64,000 nucleotides of DNA from DATBAK01 sp038240075. GTDB lineage: Bacteria > Actinomycetota > Acidimicrobiia > IMCC26256 > PALSA-610. Position numbers and translations under genes: made by a program. The notes beneath the pieces were generated by a model that was given only the letters and a program-made list of their open reading frames with translations, had not been told where the DNA came from and did no database searches. Below, one piece after another: positions 34,925 to 42,341 of the stretch (positions are counted from its first letter, which is position 1; each line of letters opens with the position of its first letter). The DNA lies in contig JBBSEC010000004.1 of the NCBI GenBank assembly GCA_038240075.1, positions 10,538 to 74,537 on the forward strand, in the 5' to 3' direction.

Positions 34925-35165
34925 CGTTGACTCCTTGATCGGGAAACCGGAACACGACAACGCCGACGCGATCCGGTCTCATGGACTGCGCGACACGCTT
35001 CCGAACGGGTTGCGTACCTCTGTGTGCCAATGAACACCCGCGATCGGAACCAGAATCTGCGAAACATGCGTGACGCCACGGAAATGTCGCTGCGCGCACG
35101 GTCCGCGACAGCAAACGCTCGAGATTTCTGCGGCGGCGATCCTCTGACCAGGACCGGTGAGCGCA

Positions 35166-35222
35166 TTGGTGGGTGTCTTGGTGAGTCACTTCGACCGTTT
35201 GGTGGGTGTCTTGGTGAGTCAC
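35166..35222 (+). repeat. Two identical 24-bp iteron-like repeats, 33-bp period
   Basis: TTGGTGGGTGTCTTGGTG plus AGTCAC occurs at 35166-35189 and 35199-35222. Each unit itself contains TTGGTG twice, 12 bp apart. Confidence 0.8.
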
Positions 35223-35449
35223 CACGCTCGGGCAGGGGCCGACGACCTGCGCGTGCGATCGAGCAGCGAGACCACCGGCGGAGGCGCGTCGAGTCGCACG
35301 ATTCCGTCGCCGACGCGGCGCCGCTCGGGCCCGCGGGCCATCGAAACCGGCCGCGTTCGAGCGCGTGCTCGTCGCACGATCGCGACTCACCAGGAACCGT
35401 CCGCTGGTTCCGCTTTGCGGAACCACCATGTGTGCTCTACCTAGTCATC

Positions 35450-35469
35450 GCTCACCAACAACCCCACCA
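35450..35469 (-). repeat. Degenerate inverted copy of the iteron-like repeat
   Basis: 16 of 20 bases match the complement of the 35166 unit; both TTGGTG cores are kept. Confidence 0.4.
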
Positions 35470-36208
35470 AACATTCCTCGCCCGCGATGAAGAAATTCGT
35501 TCCGATCGTGCTCTCCGATTCGCACACATGACCGTGAACGAATCACGTCGCGCCTCCGCCATCGATCTCAGCCCCGTCCGACACCGACGACGCCCGCGAC
35601 GATCTCCGCGTCGTCGTCCGCCTCGTCCGACACCGAGTCAGCGAATGCCGCACCCACGATCGCCGTCCGGCGTCCGCCGGTTCCACACAGTGAAACCGGC
35701 AAGTCTGTGCCCACTTTTGACAACGTGTCAGAGCCTCGCGGGAGCCTCGACGACGACGGTGTCGAGACACACGAGGCCGATGATCGAGTGCTTCGATGCG
35801 CGGCACCGAACTCGAGGAAGTCGGGCGACGCGACGTCTCCGAGCGTCAGGGGACTCGCGATCACAGTGTCCGGTCTCGATCGTGCCGACGATGTCCCGCC
35901 GACCGCCGTCGTCTCACGAGAGCCAGGACGTGCAGGCGCCGGCTTCGCTCACGCTGCCGCGACGTGCGGGGCCAAGCCAATGCGCCCGCCCGCACAGCGA
36001 ATCCTCAGGAAACCCAGTTGAGGATCGCGTTGAGGATCTCGGGTGCCGTGAGCTCATCATTCGGTCGGTCGGGAAATGTCCGACGATCCCCGGCCCAGCC
36101 GAGCAGCAGTTCAGTACGGTGAGCGCGCACGGGATCGAACTCCGATGCGCTCAAACGTGCCCTCGATTCCCGCGCGTCCATGCGCCCAGACTGCCCGCTC
36201 GGTGCTCG

Positions 36209-36913
36209 TCATGCGAGAGCAGATCCGTCGTGTCGGTGCGCGTCGAGGAAGGCATCGACGTCGCGTTGCGCCGCTCGTTTGATTTCCTGGTAGTCGACGT
36301 ACTCGAGGTCGTCGAGGTCATCGAGGTCGCCAAGATCGATCTCGAACACGTCGATGCCGGCGAGTTTCTGCTCGTAGTCGGTGTGGCGGTGGCGGATGTA
36401 AGCCCGAGCGGCCAGCGCCGCCCGCTCTTCCAAAGGCAACGTTGCTGTCCGCCCAACGCGGCCGCTGCCGACCACGGCGGCCTGCTCCGCGGCGCCGACC
36501 GCGATCTCTTCCGCCAGCGCGGCGTGCTCGGCCGTGAAGTCAAGCCAGGCTCGCACGGCGGCGGCGAATTCGTCCCGGTAGCGGACCTCGCCGCGCTCGC
36601 GTTGCCGAGCGCCAGCGACACGCTGCTTCGCGCGTCGCTCCGCCGTCTTCTCGGCTTCCTTCTGCGCCGTCGAGATCGTCGTCGCCGGCGCGAGCAGGCC
36701 GAGACTGCGACGATGCGGACGGTTCCGGCCCCGAGGCTGCCACAACAACCAGAAGACACCCGCCGCTTTCACTTGACGGGTGACGAACGCCTCACCGGTC
36801 GGCAGTTGCTCCCACCCATCGGGTATCTCGAGCGCACCGTGCTCAGGGTTCCAGAGTCCGTCTCTGGTGTCATACACGTCGAGATTCAGCTCGGCAGGGT
36901 CGTCGGCACCCAT
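36209..36913 (-). CDS. DUF2293 domain protein
   Basis: A 234-residue protein. The N-terminal part contains IPDGWEQLPTGEAFVTRQVKA, then a charged helical stretch (KEAEKTAERRAKQRVAGARQ), then RAWLDFTAEHAALAEEI and GSGRVGRTATLPLEERA-ALAARAYIRHRHTDYEQKLAG, which is the DUF2293 region as seen in actinobacterial proteins. The C-terminus is an acidic run of Asp/Leu repeats. Its function is unknown. ATG 36913 is chosen because upstream in-frame sequence would overlap the divergent zinc-finger gene. The gene is in the youngest island. Confidence 0.75.
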   Translation of the reverse strand: MGADDPAELNLDVYDTRDGLWNPEHGALEIPDGWEQLPTGEAFVTRQVKAAGVFWLLWQPRGRNRPHRRSLGLLAPATTISTAQKEAEKTAERRAKQRVAGARQRERGEVRYRDEFAAAVRAWLDFTAEHAALAEEIAVGAAEQAAVVGSGRVGRTATLPLEERAALAARAYIRHRHTDYEQKLAGIDVFEIDLGDLDDLDDLEYVDYQEIKRAAQRDVDAFLDAHRHDGSALA

Positions 36914-37018
36914 CCCCCAAAGTCTTGCCGCGAACACCACCCCCGAGACAAGCGCCACACGCGAAATGCCCGCCCCGTCGGGCTCGCATAACGAGCTCCG
37001 ACCGGGCAATATGGGCGG

Positions 37019-37213
37019 GTGGCAGTGGAGCAGGGAGATGCCCCGACGACGGCGCGCCCTGCCGAATTTCAGTCCGTACAACTTCGTTGCGCGTTCTGCG
37101 AACAGCGGGTAGCCGCGCACCACGGAGTGGCCGGAAAGGCGTTCATCTGCTTCGATTGCGTCGACGCGATCAACCGATTTCGAGCCGAGTCGTCGGGCTC
37201 CTCCGCCGGGTAG
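37019..37213 (+). CDS. Free-standing ClpX-type C4 zinc finger protein
   Basis: A 64-residue protein. LRCAFCEQ and FICFDCVDAINRF give Cys24, Cys27, Cys44 and Cys47, with the spacing and flanking residues of the N-terminal zinc-binding domain of the unfoldase ClpX. There is no AAA+ part. Such a domain alone could bind ClpX adaptors or substrates, or dimerise. Start GTG 37019; a second GTG lies two codons on. It is divergent from the DUF2293 gene with a 105-bp gap. Confidence 0.72.
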   Translation: MAVEQGDAPTTARPAEFQSVQLRCAFCEQRVAAHHGVAGKAFICFDCVDAINRFRAESSGSSAG

Positions 37214-37413
37214 AGCGCGGACCACTGCATACAGATCTGTAGATATTCCGGTAATCGGTGATGTTGGCGACCCTGATACGCGCCGTCGTTCACGATTGTC
37301 CGGCGTAGCGGCTGACTCGCTACAACGCGTCGCTACCGGTCGCGGTTATGCGCACGGTCAGCATTCGGGACGCCGGAGACAGCCGATCGCGTGAGCCCGA
37401 TCTCGAGCGGCGT

Positions 37414-38577
37414 TCAGTTCCGGCCACCTCCGCGCGCTTGCCGATCGAGCAGCGCGCCGCGCAGATCCGCGGCGTCTTGGTCGGTGGCTTCGACAAAGTG
37501 CGAGTAGATGTTGAGCGTGGTCGCGGAATTGGAGTGTCCGAGGCGCCCGGACACGGTTCGCACGGACACGCCGGCGGCGATGAGCCGCGTGGCCACATAG
37601 TGGCGCATGTCGTGCAGACGAACGTGTTCGAGACCGACTCGGCTGCGCAGGCGCGCGAAACGCTGCGTCGCCGAGTTCGGTTGCCAGGGTGCCGACCCGT
37701 CGGCCTCGTACGAGAACACGTAGCCATCCGTGCCGAGTGCAACACCGCACGCGGCCGCGGTTTTCTCGCAACGAGCTCGATGCTCCGACAATGCATCGAC
37801 GGTCCCGATGTCGAGCGCGATCCGCCGCGCCTGATGCGTCTTCGTGTCTTTCTCGACGACCCCGCCACCGCCGTTCACAACGCTGCGCGAGATGAGCACC
37901 GCCCGGCCGTCGAAATCGATCGACTTCCACCGCAGACCGAGCAGCTCTCCGCGCCGAGCACCGGTCGCGGCAGCGAGACGAACGAACATCGCGAAGTCAG
38001 GATCGTCTCGCTCGCAGAAGTCGAGCAGCGTCGCGACGTCGTCCGGCGTCGGTGGCCGCGGCTCGATCTTCATGGTGCGCGGCGGCGTGGCGTTGATCGC
38101 GGGATTCGTGGCCAGCCAGCCCCATCGCACTCCCTGTTGGAGGGAAGCGCGGACGATGTTGTGCATGCGTCGCACCGTGCGCGGAGCGAGCGGCTTGCCG
38201 TCGCGGCCGCCGCCCTTGCGCATCGCCGCGTAGAACTGGTCGAGCTTCACCGCGGTGATCTTCCGCAGTGCCACCCGGCCGAGCGCCGGCAACACGTAGG
38301 CGTCGCAGTACCACTCGGTCACCTGCAGCGTGCTCGGCGACCAGTCGGGGCCTGCGGTTTCGAGCCACTTGGCGATCAGGTCGCCGAGCGTCGCGCTTGT
38401 GGCCACCTGTTCGCCCTGGCCCGCCGACACCAGCAGCTTGGCCAACTCGGCCTCGGCGTGCTTCTTCGTGCCCCGCACCGTGCGGGTGACGTGACGCCGA
38501 CGGCCGGTGATCGGATCGTCGCCGCCGGACACGATCAGCTGCCAGCTCTCGCCCCGCTTTCGGAGGTATCCACGCAT
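37414..38577 (-). CDS. int: Tyrosine recombinase / phage-type integrase
   Basis: A 387-residue integrase. An N-terminal arm-binding region (YLRKRGESWQLIV), a SAM-like core-binding domain (about 60-165) and the catalytic domain follow in order. Catalytic residues are visible: Arg208 in TGARRGELLGL, HDMR with His322 and Arg325, His348 in LGHSN and the nucleophile Tyr358 in NIYSHF. All are intact. The gene begins about 100 bp from the tRNA-Ala gene it targets. TAGCTT 7 bases before ATG 38577 suggests a leaderless mRNA, and the arm-site-like repeat covers the -35 region, so self-repression is plausible. Confidence 0.95.
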   Translation of the reverse strand: MRGYLRKRGESWQLIVSGGDDPITGRRRHVTRTVRGTKKHAEAELAKLLVSAGQGEQVATSATLGDLIAKWLETAGPDWSPSTLQVTEWYCDAYVLPALGRVALRKITAVKLDQFYAAMRKGGGRDGKPLAPRTVRRMHNIVRASLQQGVRWGWLATNPAINATPPRTMKIEPRPPTPDDVATLLDFCERDDPDFAMFVRLAAATGARRGELLGLRWKSIDFDGRAVLISRSVVNGGGGVVEKDTKTHQARRIALDIGTVDALSEHRARCEKTAAACGVALGTDGYVFSYEADGSAPWQPNSATQRFARLRSRVGLEHVRLHDMRHYVATRLIAAGVSVRTVSGRLGHSNSATTLNIYSHFVEATDQDAADLRGALLDRQARGGGRN

Positions 38578-38584
38578 GCGGGCG

Positions 38585-38590
38585 AAGCTA
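38585..38590 (-). promoter_or_regulatory. -10 element of the integrase gene
   Basis: TAGCTT on the minus strand, 7 bases before ATG 38577. The 22-bp arm-site-like repeat at 38593-38614 lies over the expected -35. Confidence 0.45.
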
Positions 38591-38592
38591 AC

Positions 38593-38614
38593 TCGGTTGA
38601 CAAATTGTTGACAA
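38593..38614 (+). repeat. Integrase arm-site-like repeat, right end
   Basis: TCGGTTGACAAATTGTTGAC followed by AA. It matches the left-end copy at 32445 in 20 of 22 bases, in the same orientation, 68 bp from the att core. Confidence 0.6.
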
Positions 38615-38679
38615 GACCATCCGGCGGCCCGGCACTGGGCGGTCCGACCGGACATTCGGGCCTCTGAACTGGACTTTCT

Positions 38680-38756
38680 TGGTGGAGGTGATGGGACTTG
38701 AACCCACGACTTCTACGTTGCGAACGTAGCGCTCTACCGGGCTGAGCTACACCCCC
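38680..38756 (-). tRNA. tRNA-Ala (anticodon CGC)
   Basis: A complete cloverleaf on the minus strand. The acceptor GGGGGTG pairs with CACCTCC and includes the G3-U70 wobble that identifies alanine tRNAs. The D-arm begins TAGCTCAG, the anticodon stem is CTACG/CGTAG around loop TTCGCAA (CGC), and the T-arm contains TTCAAGT. Discriminator A73 is followed by an encoded CCA. The 3' part is the crossover core shared with three displaced fragments to the left. TAGCCT at 38773-38768 is a likely -10. Confidence 0.97.
38682..38724 (-). repeat. att core within the intact tRNA (attL)
   Basis: Identical over 43 bases to 32300-32342. It covers the anticodon loop through the 3' end, the usual target of tRNA-specific tyrosine integrases. 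Confidence 0.9.
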
Positions 38757-38767
38757 CGGAACCGATG

Positions 38768-38773
38768 AGGCTA
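38768..38773 (-). promoter_or_regulatory. -10 element of tRNA-Ala
   Basis: TAGCCT on the minus strand, about 12 bases before the mature 5' end. Confidence 0.45.
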
Positions 38774-38885
38774 GCAAAGCGTCTCTCGGGCCCAACGGGT
38801 CGGATCGGTGATTGATGGACCGTCAATACCCGTGAGAGGCATTGGATGTCCATCGAACGCCGCGCAGCCCGCGACCCGGGGCGCG

Positions 38886-39527
38886 TCAGGCGCGTTGCGA
38901 GCCGGTGGCGGCGTCGATGGAGGCCTGGAGGCGAGACGCGACGATCGTGGTGGTGAGGTCGCCGCGGGTGCGCTCGAGGACGGCGCGCAACGCGTCGGTG
39001 GTCCGGCGCAGGCCGCCGGTCACGACGTCGGGGTAGTCGATCGTGGCGAGCACCGAGTAGACGTCGTCCATCGCGGCCATCAACGACTCACCGCGCTCGA
39101 GCTCGCCGCGCCGCAGGCAGTCGAGCACCTGGCGCCGCAGCTCGCTCGCAGCTTCCGCCATGCCGTTGAGGTACGCCGACGCGTCGACACCGAGCTCGTC
39201 GGCACCGGGGAGCGCGTCGCCACGCACGAGCGCGAGCGTCAGCCACGCCTCCACGACCTCTTTGCGCGCGTCGTGAATCGGACCGTTGCCGCGCAGGTCG
39301 GGCTGCGACGTGAGCGCGGCGTCGGCCTGCGCGAGCTGCGCGCGGGCGTCGCCGGCGAGGTCGGCCGCGTTGTCGAACTCGCCGCGATGCGTCGCGCGGA
39401 TCGAAGCGGCTGACGACTGGATCGCCCGCCGCGACGCGCTGAGCACCACCTCACGCGCCTGATGCTTCTCTTCGAGCGTCTGCCGGCACGCCGCGCCGAT
39501 CGCAGCGATCTCGGCGGCCCGCTCCAT
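38886..39527 (-). CDS. Translin-family protein
   Basis: A 213-residue all-helical protein of the translin family (COG2178). SASRRAIQSSAASIRATHRGEF is the typical first long helix pair, and GNGPIHDARKEVVEAWLTLAL matches the conserved central helix with its Glu/Asp metal-like residues. Family members form octameric, single-stranded-RNA-binding shells with nuclease activity in eukaryotes and archaea; the bacterial role is unknown. It is often misnamed haloacid dehalogenase. It ends near the tRNA and follows the SepX-like gene by 11 bp, so the two are probably co-transcribed. Confidence 0.78.
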   Translation of the reverse strand: MERAAEIAAIGAACRQTLEEKHQAREVVLSASRRAIQSSAASIRATHRGEFDNAADLAGDARAQLAQADAALTSQPDLRGNGPIHDARKEVVEAWLTLALVRGDALPGADELGVDASAYLNGMAEAASELRRQVLDCLRRGELERGESLMAAMDDVYSVLATIDYPDVVTGGLRRTTDALRAVLERTRGDLTTTIVASRLQASIDAATGSQRA

Positions 39528-39538
39528 CAGCGGGAAGG

Positions 39539-40141
39539 CTACGAAGACGCCGTGCGGCGCAGCGCGTACGCGGCAACCGGACGCGGGCGAACCTGCGGCA
39601 GGTAGTGCACCGTGCGCTTGCGGTCGACGCCGTTGTTCTTGAACCAGAGCATGCCGACGACGTAGCCGAGCAGCGCCACATCACACAGGATCTGCAGTCC
39701 CCACAGCGCGCTCGCACCAATCGCGGACGCGACCGCGGCCGTGAGCATCGTGGTGGTGAACAGCACCGTGACGACCTCGCGGCGACGGCGCGCCGAGCGC
39801 TCCGCGGCCCGCGTGCGCATCGGTTCGACGGGGCCGGTCAACGCGGCCGGGGTTCGGCTCACGCGCGCGGTTCGGCGGCGAGCGTCGAGCGGGGCACCGA
39901 CACGAGGCATCGGCGCGAGGGCGGCGTGCGGACCCTGGGTCACACGACCCTGCTTCGCGAGCGAAGCGGCACGCGCACGCCCGCCGCGACGCGAGTGCGA
40001 ACGGGCGAGCACACCGAGGCGATTCTGGAAGTCACCGATCGAGTCGCCGCGGTTCCGGGAGTCGTTTCGCGCCCTCAACACGGGAGGGACGAGAACGACG
40101 ATCCAGGCGACCGCAAGGACTCCGAGAAACAATTTCGGCAA
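39539..40141 (-). CDS. SepX/GlpR-like actinobacterial membrane protein
   Basis: A 200-residue protein. One N-terminal helix (FLGVLAVAWIVVLVPPVL) is followed by a basic loop starting RARNDSRNRGDSIGDFQNRLGVL, a long Ala/Arg-rich cytoplasmic linker, and two C-terminal helices. This layout and the loop motif resemble SepX (Streptomyces) and GlpR (mycobacteria), cell-division membrane proteins encoded near galU and moeA as here. The start is uncertain: TTG 40141 has AAAGGAG only 2 bases upstream, and TTG 40132 has it 11 bases upstream. Confidence 0.65.
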   Translation of the reverse strand: MPKLFLGVLAVAWIVVLVPPVLRARNDSRNRGDSIGDFQNRLGVLARSHSRRGGRARAASLAKQGRVTQGPHAALAPMPRVGAPLDARRRTARVSRTPAALTGPVEPMRTRAAERSARRRREVVTVLFTTTMLTAAVASAIGASALWGLQILCDVALLGYVVGMLWFKNNGVDRKRTVHYLPQVRPRPVAAYALRRTASS

Positions 40142-40335
40142 GACTCCTTTGCCCCTCTCCGGATCGACGACGTTATTGCCGGGCGCGCGAAAACGGGTGG
40201 ACCCCGGCTGGCGACAGTCTTGCGCCCAGTCGGGGGCACGAGTCAAACCCCCACCCTCTGACCTGCAGCGATTCCGAATCGTCAGTCGAAAATCGGTCGC
40301 GCGCGGTTGCTGAGAGGCGTCCGAGACGGCCCGTC

Positions 40336-40839
40336 TCAGAGGTCGAAGTCGTCGGGGCCCGACTTCGGGCGGCGCCACGTTCCGGAGCGCCCGCCGTTCT
40401 TCTCCCAGAGCTGCAGCTCGCCGATCGTCATCGAGCGGTCGATCGACTTGCACATGTCGTAGATCGTGAGCGCCGCGATCGTGCACGCGGTCATCGCTTC
40501 CATCTCGACACCGGTGCGATCGATCGTGTCGACCTGGGTCTCGATCTCGACGTGGCTGTCTTCGATGCGGAAGTTCACGTAGACGGAACCGACCAGCAGC
40601 GGATGGCACAGCGGCAGCAGGTTCGAGGTCTGTTTCGCAGCCTGGATGCCCGCGACCCGCGCGACGGCGAACACGTCACCCTTCGTGATCGCGCCGGACG
40701 CGATCGCGGAGACGGTGTTGGACTCCATGTAGACCCGGCAGCGCGCCACCGCCCTGCGGTGCGTCGCGTCCTTGGAGGTCACGTCGACCATCCGGGCACG
40801 TCCGAGCGGGTCGAGGTGGGTGAACTCCGAGGCGGGCAT
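40336..40839 (-). CDS. moaC: Cyclic pyranopterin monophosphate synthase MoaC
   Basis: A 167-residue enzyme making cyclic pyranopterin monophosphate from the MoaA product, the second half of the first step of molybdenum cofactor synthesis. MVDVTSKDATHRRAVA, AAKQTSNLLPLCHPL (active-site His), and GVEMEAMTACTIAALTIYDM match the family throughout, and the catalytic Lys is kept in MCKSID. ATG 40839 begins the ordered part. It follows moaA by 57 bp on the same strand. Confidence 0.97.
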   Translation of the reverse strand: MPASEFTHLDPLGRARMVDVTSKDATHRRAVARCRVYMESNTVSAIASGAITKGDVFAVARVAGIQAAKQTSNLLPLCHPLLVGSVYVNFRIEDSHVEIETQVDTIDRTGVEMEAMTACTIAALTIYDMCKSIDRSMTIGELQLWEKNGGRSGTWRRPKSGPDDFDL

Positions 40840-40896
40840 GGGACTCAAGTCTACGACCGGTACCCGGCCCGGCCCCGGAAGCTCGCTCCGACGGGG

Positions 40897-41988
40897 CTAT
40901 CCGCCGATCTGGCTCATCGAGCGGCCGGGACGGATGAAGTCGACCTGCCCGATCCGGTGGCCGGCCCACTTCGTGCCCACCGCCGCGACGAGCGCCTCGG
41001 CCAGCCGGTCGTCGAGCGCTTCATCGTCGTGATCGGGGTCGTCGAGGCCGCCGGGACCGCGCACGAGCGAGCGGAGATCGGTCTCGTCGAGTGCGAACAG
41101 GCACGTGCGCAGCTTGCCCTCGGCCGTGAGCCGCACCCGGTCGCAGTTGTCGCAGAACGGCTCGGTCACCGACGCGATGACGCCGACGTCGCCGATCCCG
41201 TCGCGGTAGCGGTACCGCGCCGCGGGCTCGATGTGGCCGCCCGGGGTCTCGATGTCGACCTCGACCGTCGGCGTGGGCTCGAGCGGGAAGACCGCGTCGA
41301 TGCGCTCGAGGATCTCGGCCGCAGGCACCACCTTGTCGCGGCTCCAGGCCTCGTCGGCGTCGAGGGGCATGAACTCGATGAAGCGCATGCCGACGCCCTT
41401 CTCCCGCCCGAACGCGGCGAGGTCGACGACCTCGGTGTCGTTGACGCCCCGCATCACGACGCAGTTGACCTTCACGGGCCGCATCCCCGCGTCGAGCGCG
41501 GCATCGATGCCGGCCAGCACCCGGTCGAGCTCGTCGCGGCGGGTGAGAGCGAGGAACACATCCCGGCGGAGGGAGTCGAGGGAGACGTTGACCCGCTCGA
41601 GCCCGGCCGCGGCGAGGTCGTGCGCGGCCTCGGGGAGCTTCACCCCGTTGGTGGTCAGCGCCAGGTCGACGCCCAACGGAGCCAGCAGCTCGATCAGACG
41701 GACGATGTGGGCCCGGATGAGCGGCTCACCGCCGGTGAGGCGGATCGACTCGAAGCCGAACCGGGTGACGCACACGCGGGCGATCCGGGCGATCTCCTCA
41801 TAGGTGAGGAGCTGATCGCGGGGCAGCCAGTCCATGCCTTCGGACGGCATGCAGTAGGTGCAGCGGAAATTGCACCGGTCGGTGATCGAGATGCGCAGGT
41901 CCCGGACGCGGCGCGCGTGGGCGTCGACAATGGGAACCGGGGTGCCTACCGGTTCGCTCGCAATCATGCTCACCGGCTCGGCCTTCAC
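40897..41988 (-). CDS. moaA: GTP 3',8-cyclase MoaA
   Basis: A radical-SAM enzyme that starts molybdenum cofactor synthesis. The N-terminal 4Fe-4S motif CNFRCTYC, the SAM site TGGEPL, a second C-terminal cluster (CDNCDR with a later CLF), and the terminal Gly-Gly tail required for catalysis are all present. GTG 41988 is used because TACGCT lies 6 bases upstream, giving a leaderless start (363 residues). The alternative is ATG 41967 (356 residues). Confidence 0.96.
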   Translation of the reverse strand: MKAEPVSMIASEPVGTPVPIVDAHARRVRDLRISITDRCNFRCTYCMPSEGMDWLPRDQLLTYEEIARIARVCVTRFGFESIRLTGGEPLIRAHIVRLIELLAPLGVDLALTTNGVKLPEAAHDLAAAGLERVNVSLDSLRRDVFLALTRRDELDRVLAGIDAALDAGMRPVKVNCVVMRGVNDTEVVDLAAFGREKGVGMRFIEFMPLDADEAWSRDKVVPAAEILERIDAVFPLEPTPTVEVDIETPGGHIEPAARYRYRDGIGDVGVIASVTEPFCDNCDRVRLTAEGKLRTCLFALDETDLRSLVRGPGGLDDPDHDDEALDDRLAEALVAAVGTKWAGHRIGQVDFIRPGRSMSQIGG

Positions 41989-42341
41989 GTACTCAGCGTA
42001 CGGTGCGCCGCACCAGGGTGGAACCGCCGCCTCTGCGGCGGTGGAAAGTTCGTGGCTCCGGGGTCGGGTTCGCTCTGACTCCCCGCCGGCTCAGCGACCA
42101 ACTGCTGCCATTGCGGATCAACATCTCCCCGGGTGCGTTCACGGCGCCCCAGCCCGGCAGCCGCTCGCACAACGCCACGTCTTTGTTACTTGCCTCCCTG
42201 GTGTTGCTCCGCCCGCCCTGGCGGTTGGTGGAGCCAAGGAAGTTGTACCACGCAGAGTGGGCATCGTCCAGGGTCAAACGGCCTATCTCTCACACCTGGT
42301 GGCAAATCGGCCGCTTGTGCACTCGCGCGCCGCGCGCGGGG
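41989..42341. other. Intergenic region between moeA and moaA
   Basis: 353 bp, less GC-rich than its surroundings. Near 42027 ACCGCCGC-CTCT-GCGGCGGT forms an 8-bp stem. The moaA -10 lies at its left end. No coding frame has family-like sequence. A molybdenum-cofactor riboswitch was considered because of the position, but I cannot recognise its motif. Confidence 0.4.
41995..42000 (-). promoter_or_regulatory. -10 element of moaA
   Basis: TACGCT followed by GAGTAC and GTG 41988. The same TACGCTGAG string precedes the decarboxylase gene at 49577. Confidence 0.5.

Larger units (their letters stand above)
34925..36208. other. 1.3-kb region without a supportable gene
   Basis: Frames here are long only because of GC bias; none has family-like sequence, a ribosome-binding site or consistent codon use. 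It holds three TTGGTG-type repeats (35166, 35199, 35450) and TTGACAACGTGTCAG at 35714, which resembles the arm-site hexamer as a dyad. It may be a replication or transfer origin of the island, or decayed coding DNA. Confidence 0.5.
32300..38724. mobile_element. Genomic island integrated in tRNA-Ala(CGC)
   Basis: A 6.4-kb element between two identical 43-bp direct repeats. Next to the intact tRNA is a complete tyrosine integrase. Inside are an excisionase, an AbiE-like toxin-antitoxin candidate, a DUF2293 protein, a free ClpX-type zinc finger and about 1.3 kb of repeat-bearing noncoding DNA. A 22-bp arm-site-like repeat occurs about 100 bp inside each end. There is no conjugation or capsid gene, so it is either a satellite or mobilised in trans. 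Confidence 0.85.

Noticed and set aside
35166..35222. CRISPR array
   Set aside because: Only two repeat units with a 9-base spacer and no cas genes.
34917..35429. A 170-codon minus-strand frame over the iteron repeats
   Set aside because: The repeat of THQDTHQ in its translation is a product of the DNA repeats; there is no ribosome-binding site or known fold.
35024..36991. A 655-codon open frame on the plus strand of the island
   Set aside because: It is opposite to and overlaps the DUF2293 gene, has low-complexity Arg/Ser composition, and shows no motif; GC bias explains it.
41993..42277. A 94-codon frame on the minus strand between moeA and moaA
   Set aside because: It starts at TTG without a ribosome-binding site, has no family-like sequence, and ends inside the moaA promoter region.
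41989..42341. Possible molybdenum-cofactor riboswitch ahead of moaA
   Set aside because: Position fits, but I could not recognise the motif, and moaA has a leaderless-type promoter right at its start codon. A covariance-model search would decide.
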